Assembly (NCBI RefSeq): GCF_008271805.1
Contig: NZ_VSRY01000165.1
Span: forward strand, 124,001 to 188,000
Direction of reading: 5' to 3'
DNA: 64,000 nucleotides
Source of the DNA: Streptomyces sp. TRM49041
GTDB taxonomy: Bacteria; Actinomycetota; Actinomycetes; Streptomycetales; Streptomycetaceae
The notes under the pieces are model-generated. The model saw only the letters and a program-made list of their open reading frames with translations, ran no database searches and was not told where the DNA came from. Shown piece by piece: positions 36,195 through 44,899 of the stretch. The first letter of the stretch is position 1; every line of letters starts with the position of its first letter. The position numbers and the translations under genes are program-made.

Positions 36195-39071
36195 GTGAGC
36201 GCCCCCGGCATGGTCATCGACCGCAGGTCGGTCACCGGCGGCGGACCGGGCGGAGGGCCGGGCCGAGGGCCGGGCGGAGGCGCGGGCGGCACGACGGGAC
36301 AACTCCTCCTCGCCCTCCTCTGCGCCGGGTACGCGACCGGCGCGCTGTTCGGCTGGGGATCCGAGGAACTGGCCCTGATCATGGGTGACTTCGGGCTCAG
36401 CGCCGCCGCCCTCGCCGCAACCGTCTCGTGCCTCCGCTATGCGTGCGCGCACGGCAGCCGCTTCCGGCCCGCCTGGCTGCTCTTCGCGTTCTCCTCCGCC
36501 ATGGCCGCCGTCGGCAACGCCGTCTGGGGCTGGTACGAGGTGGTGCTCGACCGGCCGGTGCCCAGCCCGTCCCTCGCCGACCTGTTCTTCCTGCTCTTCG
36601 CGCCACCGGCGATCGTCGGCCTGCTCGTCCTCGCCAAGCGCCCGGTCACCTGGGCCGGCTGGGTCTGCCTCGGCCTGGACTCCTGGCTCATCGCCGGATC
36701 CCTGCTCACCCTCTCCTGGAGCCTCGCCCTCGCGCACACCGCGCGCTTCGAGGGCGAGAGCGTCGCCCACACGGCCCTCTCGCTCGCCTATCCGCTGCTC
36801 GACATCGTGCTCGTAAGCATGGTCCTCGCGCTGCACTTCCGGCGCTCCAAGGGCAACTGCTCCGCGGTCCACACCGCCATCGCGGCCCTCGCTCTGACGG
36901 TCCTGTGCGACGCCCTGTTCACGTCCCCGCTGCTGCGCGACACCTACCGCTCCGGGCACCTGCTGGACGCCGGCTGGTTCGCGGGCTCGCTGCTCCTCGC
37001 GTACGCCCCATGGGGGGCGCGACGCAGGACCGCCGAGGCGCCGCCGCCCCAGCGCGGGCCGCGCCGGCAGCGGCCCTCCGGCCGCCCCATCGCCGGATCG
37101 CTCGCCGCCCTCACGCCGTATCTGGCGGCCGCGGTCTGCACGCTCAGCATCCTGTACTCCGTCATCGAGGGCCGCCGAGTGGACCGCGTCGTCGTCTTCA
37201 CCGGCTGTACGGTCGTGCTCGCCCTGGTCGTCCGGCAGGGCATCATGCTGCTCCACAACATCTCCCTCACACAGGAACTGGCCCAGAAGGAGAACCACTT
37301 CCGCTCTCTGGTCCAGAGCTCCAGCGACGTCATCATGATCGCCGACCCGAGCGGAGTCCTCCGCTATGTGAGCCCCGCCGCCGCCGGTGTGTACGGACGG
37401 GACGCCGACGAGCTCATCGGTACGGAGCTGGCCGCCCTTATCCACCCCGACGACCTCGGCGGGGTCGTCCACGAGGTGCGGCGGTTCCTCACCGCCCCGC
37501 CCTCCGAGGAACCCACGACCCGCATCGAGTGCCGCTTCAGGTCCGGCGCCGGCGACTGGCTGAACGTCGAGTCGACCGTGAACCGCCACCAAGGCGGCCT
37601 GATCTTCAACAGCCGCGACGTCACCGAGCGCGTCCGGCTCCAGGCCCAGCTCCAGCACAACGCCGAACACGACCCGCTCACCGACCTGCCCAATCGCGCC
37701 CTGTTCACCCGGCGTGTCCGCCAGGCCCTCAGCGGCCGCCGCTCCGGCGACTCCGGCACCGCCGTGCTCTTCATCGACCTCGACGGTTTCAAGGGCGTCA
37801 ACGACCGCCTCGGCCACCAGGCCGGCGACGAGCTGCTGATCCAGGCCGCCCGCCGCCTCCAGGACTCCGTGCGGGCCGGGGACACCGCCGCCCGGCTCGG
37901 CGGCGACGAGTTCGCCGCCCTCATCGCCGGGGACGCCGGCCACGACCCGGCCGCCCGCGAGTTCCAGGTCCACGAGATCGCCGACCGGCTCCGCCTCAGG
38001 CTCTCCCAGCCGTACCAGGTGGACGGCACCGAGGCGCGGGTCGCCGCGTCCATCGGCGTCGCCTTCGCCGAGCCCGGCATCAACGCCGGTGACCTCCTGC
38101 GCAACGCCGACCTGGCCATGTACCGGGCCAAGGCGGGCGGTAAGAACCGCGTCGAGTTGTACGCCCCGCAGATGCAGGCCGAGGTCGTCCGCCGTACCGA
38201 ACTGGCCGCCCGGCTGCGCACCGCCCTGCACGACGGCGAGTTCGCCCTGCTGCACCAGCCCGTCGTAGACCTCGCCACCGGCCGGGTCGCCGCCGTCTCC
38301 GCCCAGGCCCGCTGGCGCTCGTCCCAGGGCATCCTGTTCACCCCCGCCGAGTTCCTCCGGGTCGCCGAGGACGGCGGCGAGCGCACCGCCGAACTCGGCC
38401 GGTGGATGCTGGAGGAAGCTGTCGAGCAGGCCGCCGAGCGCCACCGCCTCGGCCACCACGCGCCCGTGTCGGTGCGCGTCCCGGCCCGCCGCCTCCTCGA
38501 CCGCTCCATGCCGCCGGCCACTGTCGAGGCGCTGCTCACCCGGCACGGACTGCCCTCCGGCGCTCTGATCGTCGAGCTCGCCGACAGCGACCCCAGGATC
38601 TCCTTCGACGAGCTGGAACAGCGCCTCGTGGCCCTCCGCAGGCTCGGCGTCCGGATCGCCCTGGACGGCTTCGGCAGCGGCTATGCCGCGATCAACGCCC
38701 TGCGCAGGCTCCCCGTCGACATACTGAAGCTCGACCGGGGCCTCGTGGAGGGCGTGGTCGAATCCGCCCGGCTGTACAAGATCACCAACGGGCTCCTCAG
38801 GATCGCCGGCGACCTCGGACTCCTGTCCGTGGCCGAAGGTGTGGACGTGCCCGAGCAGGTGCTGGCCCTGCGCGCCATGGGCTGCACGCACGCGCAGGGG
38901 ATGGCCTTCGCCGGCCCGGTCGACGAGTACCGGCTGCGCCGCGCCCTGGTCAGGGACGAGTTCCCGGTCCCCGGCGGGGTGCCACAGCCGGTGCTGACCG
39001 GCGGTGCGCCGCCGCCCGGCGCTCTTCCACCAATGCGCTCACATAATGAGACGCGCGTCCCACCCACTTGA
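36195..39071 (+). CDS. Membrane PAS-GGDEF protein with degenerate EAL domain
   Basis: A 958-residue protein: a Gly-rich N-terminal tail, about eight to ten membrane helices up to residue 360, a PAS domain (SSSDVIMIADPSGVLRYVSP), GGDEF (motif intact at about 569-573) and an EAL-like domain. In the last, EAL is replaced by AQA (about 703-705) and DDFG by DGFG, so phosphodiesterase activity is unlikely; it should be a cyclic-di-GMP synthase. The GTG at 36195 follows GGGAG. The reading frame is open from 35994, but that stretch has weaker codon bias and no binding site. Confidence 0.85.
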   Translation: MSAPGMVIDRRSVTGGGPGGGPGRGPGGGAGGTTGQLLLALLCAGYATGALFGWGSEELALIMGDFGLSAAALAATVSCLRYACAHGSRFRPAWLLFAFSSAMAAVGNAVWGWYEVVLDRPVPSPSLADLFFLLFAPPAIVGLLVLAKRPVTWAGWVCLGLDSWLIAGSLLTLSWSLALAHTARFEGESVAHTALSLAYPLLDIVLVSMVLALHFRRSKGNCSAVHTAIAALALTVLCDALFTSPLLRDTYRSGHLLDAGWFAGSLLLAYAPWGARRRTAEAPPPQRGPRRQRPSGRPIAGSLAALTPYLAAAVCTLSILYSVIEGRRVDRVVVFTGCTVVLALVVRQGIMLLHNISLTQELAQKENHFRSLVQSSSDVIMIADPSGVLRYVSPAAAGVYGRDADELIGTELAALIHPDDLGGVVHEVRRFLTAPPSEEPTTRIECRFRSGAGDWLNVESTVNRHQGGLIFNSRDVTERVRLQAQLQHNAEHDPLTDLPNRALFTRRVRQALSGRRSGDSGTAVLFIDLDGFKGVNDRLGHQAGDELLIQAARRLQDSVRAGDTAARLGGDEFAALIAGDAGHDPAAREFQVHEIADRLRLRLSQPYQVDGTEARVAASIGVAFAEPGINAGDLLRNADLAMYRAKAGGKNRVELYAPQMQAEVVRRTELAARLRTALHDGEFALLHQPVVDLATGRVAAVSAQARWRSSQGILFTPAEFLRVAEDGGERTAELGRWMLEEAVEQAAERHRLGHHAPVSVRVPARRLLDRSMPPATVEALLTRHGLPSGALIVELADSDPRISFDELEQRLVALRRLGVRIALDGFGSGYAAINALRRLPVDILKLDRGLVEGVVESARLYKITNGLLRIAGDLGLLSVAEGVDVPEQVLALRAMGCTHAQGMAFAGPVDEYRLRRALVRDEFPVPGGVPQPVLTGGAPPPGALPPMRSHNETRVPPT

Positions 39072-39106
39072 CACTGATGGTGCGCCGGGTGGAGGGTCAG
39101 TGCCAT

Positions 39107-39148
39107 GCGCACCCGAATTCTCGTACTTGGAAAGCGCGTCGGCTGAGC
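39107..39148 (+). CDS. ilvB leader peptide (MRTRILVLGKRVG)
   Basis: A 13-codon ORF preceded by GGAGGG with 8-base spacing. It contains Ile, Leu, Val and Leu in a row, the three end products controlled by the operon, and lies just before a rho-independent terminator and ilvB. This is the classic layout of transcription attenuation: ribosome stalling at these codons when branched-chain aminoacyl-tRNAs are short would prevent the terminator from folding. The same arrangement is known for ilvBNC of other actinomycetes. Confidence 0.87.
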
Positions 39149-39187
39149 AGGTTCCGACATGGCCCTGCGGATCCACCCCGGCGCGCT

Positions 39188-39221
39188 CCCCTCGCTTGCC
39201 TCACGGCACGAGGGGTTTTTT
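39188..39221 (+). terminator. ilvBNC attenuator
   Basis: CCCCTCG (39188-39194) pairs with CGAGGGG (39209-39215) and is followed at once by six T. This is a full rho-independent terminator, rare in this genome, placed 39 bases after the leader-peptide stop and 92 bases before ilvB. Three copies of TGACAGACCC-like decamers follow at 39239-39270, with no visible function. Confidence 0.88.
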
Positions 39222-39313
39222 GTTGCACCGGCACCCCGCGACAGACCCTGACAGACCCTGACAGACCCGCCAGAAACCCTCGCCAAACCCTCAGCTTCGA
39301 GAAGAGATTGCCG

Positions 39314-41191
39314 ATGACCGAGCAGGCCACCGGGGCCCATCACCCGCAGCCGCGGCCCCGTTCCGGCGGACAGCCCTCCGCCACCGTTGAGCACGTCACG
39401 GGCGCCCAGTCCCTCATCCGCTCTCTCGAGGAAGTCGGCGCCGACACGGTATTCGGCATCCCCGGTGGCGCCATCCTGCCCGCCTACGACCCGATGATGG
39501 ACTCCACCCGGGTCCGCCACATCCTGGTCCGTCACGAGCAGGGCGCGGGTCACGCCGCCACCGGCTACGCGCAGGCCACCGGCAAGGTCGGCGTCTGCAT
39601 GGCCACCTCCGGCCCCGGTGCCACCAACCTGGTCACCCCGATCGCCGACGCGCACATGGACTCCGTTCCCCTCGTCGCGATCACCGGCCAGGTCTCCTCC
39701 AAGGCGATCGGTACCGACGCCTTCCAGGAGGCGGACATCTGCGGCATCACCATGCCGATCACCAAGCACAACTTCCTGGTCACCAAGGCCGAGGACATCC
39801 CGCGGACCATCGCCGAGGCATTCCACATCGCCTCCACCGGCCGCCCCGGCCCCGTCCTCGTCGACATCGCCAAGGACGCACTCCAGGCGAAGACCACGTT
39901 CAGCTGGCCGCCGCAGACCGATCTGCCCGGCTACCGCCCGGTGACCAAGCCGCACGCCAAGCAGATCCGCGAGGCCGCCAAGCTGGTCACCCAGGCCAAG
40001 CGCCCCGTCCTGTACGTCGGCGGCGGCGTCCTCAAGGCCGGTGCCACCGCCGAGCTGAAGGTCCTCGCCGAGCTGACCGGCGCCCCCGTCACCACCACGC
40101 TGATGGCCCTGGGCGCCTTCCCCGACACGCACCCCCTGCACGTCGGCATGCCCGGCATGCACGGCTCCGTCACCGCCGTCACCGCCCTGCAGAAGGCCGA
40201 CCTGATCGTCGCGCTCGGCGCCCGCTTCGACGACCGCGTCACCGGCAAGCTCGACAGCTTCGCCCCGTACGCCAAGATCGTCCACGCGGACATCGACCCC
40301 GCCGAGATCGGCAAGAACCGCGCCGCCGACGTCCCGATCGTCGGTGACGCCCGCGAGGTCATCGCCGACCTGGTCCAGGCCGTCCAGGCCGAGCACACCG
40401 CGGGCCACACCGGTGACTACAGCGCCTGGTGGAACGACCTCAACCGCTGGCGCGAGACCTACCCCCTCGGCTACGACCAGCCCGACGACGGCACCCTCGC
40501 CCCGCAGCAGGTCATCCAGCGCATCGGCGAGCTGGCCCCGGAGGGCACGATCTTCGCCGCGGGCGTCGGCCAGCACCAGATGTGGGCCGCCCACTTCATC
40601 GACTACGAGCAGCCCGCCACCTGGCTCAACTCCGGCGGCGCCGGAACCATGGGCTACGCCGTCCCCGCCGCCATGGGCGCCAAGGCCGGCATGCCCGACC
40701 GCGCCGTCTGGGCCATCGACGGCGACGGCTGCTTCCAGATGACCAACCAGGAGCTGGTCACCTGCGCCCTGAACAACATCCCGATCAAGGTCGCCATCAT
40801 CAACAACGGCGCCCTCGGGATGGTCCGCCAGTGGCAGACCCTGTTCTACAACCAGCGCTACTCCAACACCGTCCTGCACTCCGGGCCCGAGACGGACGGC
40901 ACCGCGTCCCACAGCGGCTCCGCCGCGGGGCCGAGCGCCGGCACCCGCGTCCCCGACTTCGTGAAGCTCTCCGAGGCCATGGGCTGCGTCGCCATCCGCT
41001 GCGAGCGCCCCGAGGACGTGGACAAGGTCATCGCCGAGGCCAACGCCATCAACGACCGCCCCGTCGTGGTCGACTTCATCGTCCACGAGGACGCCCAGGT
41101 GTGGCCCATGGTCGCCGCCGGCACCTCCAACGACGAGGTCATGGCCGCCCGCGGTGTCCGCCCCGACTTCGGCGACAGCGAAGACGACTGA
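39314..41191 (+). CDS. ilvB: Acetolactate synthase large subunit
   Basis: ThDP-dependent first common enzyme of Val/Leu/Ile synthesis, 625 residues. Signatures: FGIPGGAILPAYD, the catalytic Glu in VRHEQGAGHAA, and ThDP motif IDGDGCFQMTNQELVTCALNN. The C-terminal part carries a short insertion rich in Ser, Gly and Ala (about residues 525-545). The ATG at 39314 is used; the frame is open further upstream through the attenuator, which is not translated as part of this protein. It is the first gene of ilvB-ilvN-ilvC, 35 bases before ilvN. Confidence 0.96.
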   Translation: MTEQATGAHHPQPRPRSGGQPSATVEHVTGAQSLIRSLEEVGADTVFGIPGGAILPAYDPMMDSTRVRHILVRHEQGAGHAATGYAQATGKVGVCMATSGPGATNLVTPIADAHMDSVPLVAITGQVSSKAIGTDAFQEADICGITMPITKHNFLVTKAEDIPRTIAEAFHIASTGRPGPVLVDIAKDALQAKTTFSWPPQTDLPGYRPVTKPHAKQIREAAKLVTQAKRPVLYVGGGVLKAGATAELKVLAELTGAPVTTTLMALGAFPDTHPLHVGMPGMHGSVTAVTALQKADLIVALGARFDDRVTGKLDSFAPYAKIVHADIDPAEIGKNRAADVPIVGDAREVIADLVQAVQAEHTAGHTGDYSAWWNDLNRWRETYPLGYDQPDDGTLAPQQVIQRIGELAPEGTIFAAGVGQHQMWAAHFIDYEQPATWLNSGGAGTMGYAVPAAMGAKAGMPDRAVWAIDGDGCFQMTNQELVTCALNNIPIKVAIINNGALGMVRQWQTLFYNQRYSNTVLHSGPETDGTASHSGSAAGPSAGTRVPDFVKLSEAMGCVAIRCERPEDVDKVIAEANAINDRPVVVDFIVHEDAQVWPMVAAGTSNDEVMAARGVRPDFGDSEDD

Positions 41192-41226
41192 GGCCGAGAG
41201 AGCAGTCAGGAAGAGGAACGACACAC

Positions 41227-41751
41227 ATGTCCAAGCACACGCTCTCCGTCCTGGTGGAGAACACCCCCGGCATCCTCGCCCGGATCGCCGCCCTGTTCTC
41301 CCGCCGCGGCTTCAACATCGACTCGCTCGCCGTCGGTGTCACCGAGCACCCCGACATCTCCCGCATCACCATCGTGGTCAATGTCGAGGACCTGCCGCTG
41401 GAGCAGGTGACCAAGCAGCTCAACAAGCTGGTCAACGTCCTGAAGATCGTCGAACTCGAGCCCAGCGCCGCCATCCAGCGCGAGCTCGTCCTGGTGAAGG
41501 TCCGGGCAGACAACGAGACCCGCTCCCAGATCGTCGAGATCGTCCAGCTGTTCCGCGCCAAGACCGTGGACGTCTCACCCGAGGCGGTCACCATCGAGGC
41601 CACCGGATCGAGTGACAAGCTGGAAGCGATGCTCAAGATGCTGGAACAGTTCGGCATCAAGGAACTCGTCCAGTCCGGCACGATCGCCATAGGGCGTGGT
41701 GCCCGGTCCATCACGGACCGGTCGCTGCGCGCTCTCGACCGCTCGGCCTAG
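41227..41751 (+). CDS. ilvN: Acetolactate synthase small subunit
   Basis: Regulatory subunit, 174 residues, with an N-terminal ACT domain (LSVLVENTPGILARIAALFSRRG) and the C-terminal ALS_ss domain (RELVLVKVRADNETRSQI, ending near SGTIAIGRGARSI). It gives feedback inhibition by valine and stimulates the large subunit. GGAAGAGGAACG precedes the ATG. It sits between ilvB and ilvC, 84 bases before the latter. Some annotations name it ilvH. Confidence 0.95.
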   Translation: MSKHTLSVLVENTPGILARIAALFSRRGFNIDSLAVGVTEHPDISRITIVVNVEDLPLEQVTKQLNKLVNVLKIVELEPSAAIQRELVLVKVRADNETRSQIVEIVQLFRAKTVDVSPEAVTIEATGSSDKLEAMLKMLEQFGIKELVQSGTIAIGRGARSITDRSLRALDRSA

Positions 41752-41835
41752 TCCGCGTAGCGAGACCCCTCAACGTCCACGTCCCTCCCCACCGTACGGT
41801 GGGACGCACAACCAGAACACCCAAGGAGAAACCCA

Positions 41836-42837
41836 GTGGCCGAGCTGTTCTACGACGACGACGCCGACCTGTCCATCATCCAGGGCCGCAAGGTCGCGGT
41901 GATCGGTTACGGCAGCCAGGGCCACGCCCACGCGCTGTCGCTCCGCGACTCCGGTGTCGACGTCCGCGTCGGTCTGCACGAGGGCTCCAAGTCCAAGGCG
42001 AAGGCCGAGGAGCAGGGCCTGCGCGTCGTCACCCCGGCGGAGGCCGCCGCCGAGGCCGACGTCATCATGATCCTCATCCCGGACCCGATCCAGGCCCAGG
42101 TCTACGAGGACTCCATCAAGGGCAACCTCAAGGACGGCGACGCGCTGTTCTTCGCCCACGGATTCAATGTCCGCTTCGGCTTCATCAAGCCCCCGGCCGG
42201 CGTGGACGTCGCGCTGGTCGCCCCGAAGGGCCCGGGCCACCTGGTCCGCCGCCAGTACGAGGAGGGCCGCGGCGTCCCCGCGATCGCCGCCGTCGAGCAG
42301 GACGCCACCGGCAACGCCTTCGCGCTGGCCCTGTCGTACGCCAAGGCGATCGGCGGCACCCGTGCGGGCGTCATCAAGACGACCTTCACCGAGGAGACCG
42401 AGACCGACCTGTTCGGTGAGCAGGCCGTGCTGTGCGGCGGTACGTCCGCGCTGGTCAAGGCGGGCTTCGAGACCCTCGTCGAGGCCGGCTACCAGCCGGA
42501 GATCGCCTACTTCGAGTGCCTCCACGAGCTGAAGCTGATCGTCGACCTGATGTACGAGGGCGGCCTGGACAAGATGCGCTGGTCGGTCTCCGAGACCGCC
42601 GAGTGGGGCGACTACGTCACCGGCCCGCGGATCATCACCGACGCCACCAAGGCCGAGATGAAGAAGGTCCTCGGCGAGATCCAGGACGGCACGTTCGCCA
42701 AGAACTGGATGGACGAGTACCACGGCGGTCTGAAGAAGTACAACGAGTACAAGACGCAGGACTCCGAGCACCTGCTGGAGACCACCGGCAAGGAGCTGCG
42801 CAAGCTCATGAGCTGGGTCGACAACGACGAGGCGTGA
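41836..42837 (+). CDS. ilvC: Ketol-acid reductoisomerase
   Basis: NADPH- and Mg-dependent enzyme that rearranges and reduces acetohydroxy acids, 333 residues (short class I form). The Rossmann motif reads VIGYGSQGHAHALSLRDSGV. Mg-binding acidic residues are in DLFGEQAVLCGG and EIAYFECLHELKLIVDLMYEGG. The GTG at 41836 follows AAGGAGAA. It is the last gene of the ilvBNC operon, followed by a perfect terminator hairpin. Confidence 0.97.
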   Translation: MAELFYDDDADLSIIQGRKVAVIGYGSQGHAHALSLRDSGVDVRVGLHEGSKSKAKAEEQGLRVVTPAEAAAEADVIMILIPDPIQAQVYEDSIKGNLKDGDALFFAHGFNVRFGFIKPPAGVDVALVAPKGPGHLVRRQYEEGRGVPAIAAVEQDATGNAFALALSYAKAIGGTRAGVIKTTFTEETETDLFGEQAVLCGGTSALVKAGFETLVEAGYQPEIAYFECLHELKLIVDLMYEGGLDKMRWSVSETAEWGDYVTGPRIITDATKAEMKKVLGEIQDGTFAKNWMDEYHGGLKKYNEYKTQDSEHLLETTGKELRKLMSWVDNDEA

Positions 42838-42843
42838 GCCTCG

Positions 42844-42881
42844 CGGCCGCGGGGCCGGGCACACGCCCGGCCCCGCGGCCG
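42844..42881 (+). terminator. Terminator of ilvBNC
   Basis: A perfect 17-base-pair GC stem (42844-42860 with 42865-42881) with an ACAC loop, 7 bases past the ilvC stop, followed by the pyrimidine tract TCCTCTCCCTCTCCCCC. Confidence 0.9.
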
Positions 42882-43201
42882 TCCTCTCCCTCTCCCCCTT
42901 CCTGATTCCTGCCGTTCGGAGGCTTGTCCACGGCGTCCAGCCTCGTGTGGGTGATCCTGCCGACCAGGCGCAGAAAGCGACCCGTGCCGCTACTACACTG
43001 AGGCTCACTCCCGGGCCGGTGTGACCGGCGGTTCCGGGGGTCCCGGGGTCCGCCCCGGGAGACCGGGGGCAGCCCCGGAAACAGCCCTGCACACCTATAC
43101 GCGTCAGGCCCACAGCGTCGTGCGTCTTCCACGCGGCAAGCCCCCTCCACCGCCTGCGGCCGTCGGGACGGCCGTCCGCACTGGACTTGTGAGGACCTCA
43201 C
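42882..43201 (+). promoter_or_regulatory. serA upstream region
   Basis: This 320-base gap between the ilvC terminator and serA holds no convincing gene. It contains a possible -10 element, TACACT, at 42994-42999, and a strong hairpin at 43039-43064 (CCCGGGG against CCCCGGG with flanking GGT/ACC). A long 5' leader with a structured element is likely, but I cannot assign a known riboswitch. Confidence 0.35.
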
Positions 43202-44791
43202 GTGAGCTCGAAACCTGTCGTACTCATCGCTGAAGAGCTGTCGCCCGCCACCGTCGACGCGCTCGGGCCCGACTTCGAGATCCGGCACTGCAACGGCGCG
43301 AACCGCGAGGAGCTCCTCCCCGCCATCGCCGATGTGGACGCCATCCTGATCCGCTCCGCCACCAAGCTCGACGCCGAGGCCATCGCCGCCGCGAACAAGC
43401 TGAGGGTCGTCGCCCGCGCGGGCGTGGGCCTCGACAACGTCGACGTGTCCGCCGCCACCAAGGCCGGCGTGATGGTCGTCAACGCCCCGACGTCCAACAT
43501 CGTCACCGCCGCCGAGCTGGCCTGCGGCCTGCTCGTCGCCACCGCCCGTAACATCCCGCAGGCGAACACCGCCCTCAAGAACGGCGAGTGGAAGCGCAGC
43601 AAGTACACGGGCGTCGAGCTGAGCGAGAAGACCCTCGGTGTCGTCGGCCTCGGCCGCATCGGCGTGCTGGTCGCCCAGCGTATGTCCGCCTTCGGCATGA
43701 AGGTCGTGGCCTACGACCCGTACGTCCAGCCGGCCCGCGCCGCGCAGATGGGCGTCAAGCTGCTCTCCCTGGACGAGCTGCTCGAGGTCTCCGACTTCAT
43801 CACCGTCCACCTGCCGAAGACCCCCGAGACCCTCGGCCTCATCGGCGACGAGGCGCTGCACAAGGTCAAGCCGACCGTCCGCGTCGTCAACGCCGCGCGC
43901 GGCGGCATCGTCGACGAGGAGGCGCTGTACTCGGCGCTGAAGGAGGGCCGCGTGGCCGGCGCGGGCCTGGACGTGTACGCGAAGGAGCCGTGCACCGACT
44001 CCCCGCTGTTCGAGCTGGACCAGGTCGTGTGCACCCCGCACCTGGGCGCGTCCACGGACGAGGCGCAGGAGAAGGCCGGCATCGCCGTCGCCCGCTCCGT
44101 CCGCCTCGCCCTCGCCGGCGAGCTCGTCCCCGACGCGGTCAACGTCCAGGGCGGCGTCATCGCCGAGGACGTCAAGCCGGGCCTGCCGCTGGCGGAGCGC
44201 CTCGGCCGCATCTTCACCGCCCTCGCCGGCGAGGTGGCCGTCCGCCTCGACGTCGAGGTGTACGGCGAGATCACCCAGCACGACGTCAAGGTGCTGGAGC
44301 TCTCGGCGCTGAAGGGCGTCTTCGAGGACGTCGTCGACGAGACCGTCTCGTACGTCAACGCGCCGCTGTTCGCCCAGGAGCGCGGCGTCGAGGTGCGGCT
44401 CACCACGAGCAGCGAGTCCCCCGACCACCGCAACGTCATCACGGTCCGCGGCACCCTCGGCGACGGCGAGGAGGTCGCCGTCTCCGGCACGCTGGTCGGC
44501 CCCAAGCACCTCCAGAAGCTCGTCGCGGTCGGCGACTACGACGTGGACCTCGCACTGGCGGATCACATGGTGGTCCTCCGCTACGAGGACCGTCCGGGCG
44601 TCGTCGGCACCGTCGGCCGCATCCTCGGCGAGGCGGGCCTGAACATCGCGGGTATGCAGGTCGCCCGTGCGGAGGAGGGCGGCGAGGCGCTCGCGGTCCT
44701 CACCGTCGACGACACGATCCCGCAGCCGGTCCTCACGGAACTCGCCGCGGAGGTAGGCGCGACGTCTGCCCGCTCGGTCAACCTGCGCTGA
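43202..44791 (+). CDS. serA: D-3-phosphoglycerate dehydrogenase
   Basis: First step of serine synthesis, 529 residues (the long actinobacterial/mycobacterial type). It has the NAD-binding motif VVGLGRIGVLVAQRM, NAARGGIVDEEALYSALKEG and the catalytic His in TPHLGASTDEAQ, followed by the intervening domain and a C-terminal ACT domain (VVLRYEDRPGVVGTVGRILGEAG) for serine inhibition. The start is GTG at 43202 after TGAGGACCTCAC. It has its own terminator downstream. Confidence 0.96.
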   Translation: MSSKPVVLIAEELSPATVDALGPDFEIRHCNGANREELLPAIADVDAILIRSATKLDAEAIAAANKLRVVARAGVGLDNVDVSAATKAGVMVVNAPTSNIVTAAELACGLLVATARNIPQANTALKNGEWKRSKYTGVELSEKTLGVVGLGRIGVLVAQRMSAFGMKVVAYDPYVQPARAAQMGVKLLSLDELLEVSDFITVHLPKTPETLGLIGDEALHKVKPTVRVVNAARGGIVDEEALYSALKEGRVAGAGLDVYAKEPCTDSPLFELDQVVCTPHLGASTDEAQEKAGIAVARSVRLALAGELVPDAVNVQGGVIAEDVKPGLPLAERLGRIFTALAGEVAVRLDVEVYGEITQHDVKVLELSALKGVFEDVVDETVSYVNAPLFAQERGVEVRLTTSSESPDHRNVITVRGTLGDGEEVAVSGTLVGPKHLQKLVAVGDYDVDLALADHMVVLRYEDRPGVVGTVGRILGEAGLNIAGMQVARAEEGGEALAVLTVDDTIPQPVLTELAAEVGATSARSVNLR

Positions 44792-44814
44792 CCCTCGCCC
44801 GCCCCGATCCGCCC

Positions 44815-44854
44815 GGCGCCCCCGCCCCCGCAGCTCTCTGCGGCCGGGGGCGCC
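44815..44854. terminator. Terminator between serA and the PucR-type gene
   Basis: GGCGCCCCCG-CCCCCGCAG pairs with CTGCGG-CCGGGGGCGCC around a CTCT loop. It lies between the convergent serA and PucR-type genes and could stop transcription from both sides. Confidence 0.75.
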
Positions 44855-44899
44855 GCGCGTTCCCCCTCCGGGCCACGGAGGCAGCGGCACCCGCGGTGC

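Noticed and set aside
43021..43233. 70-codon ORF in the serA leader
   Set aside because: Pro/Arg-rich product, no ribosome binding site, overlaps the serA start in another frame.
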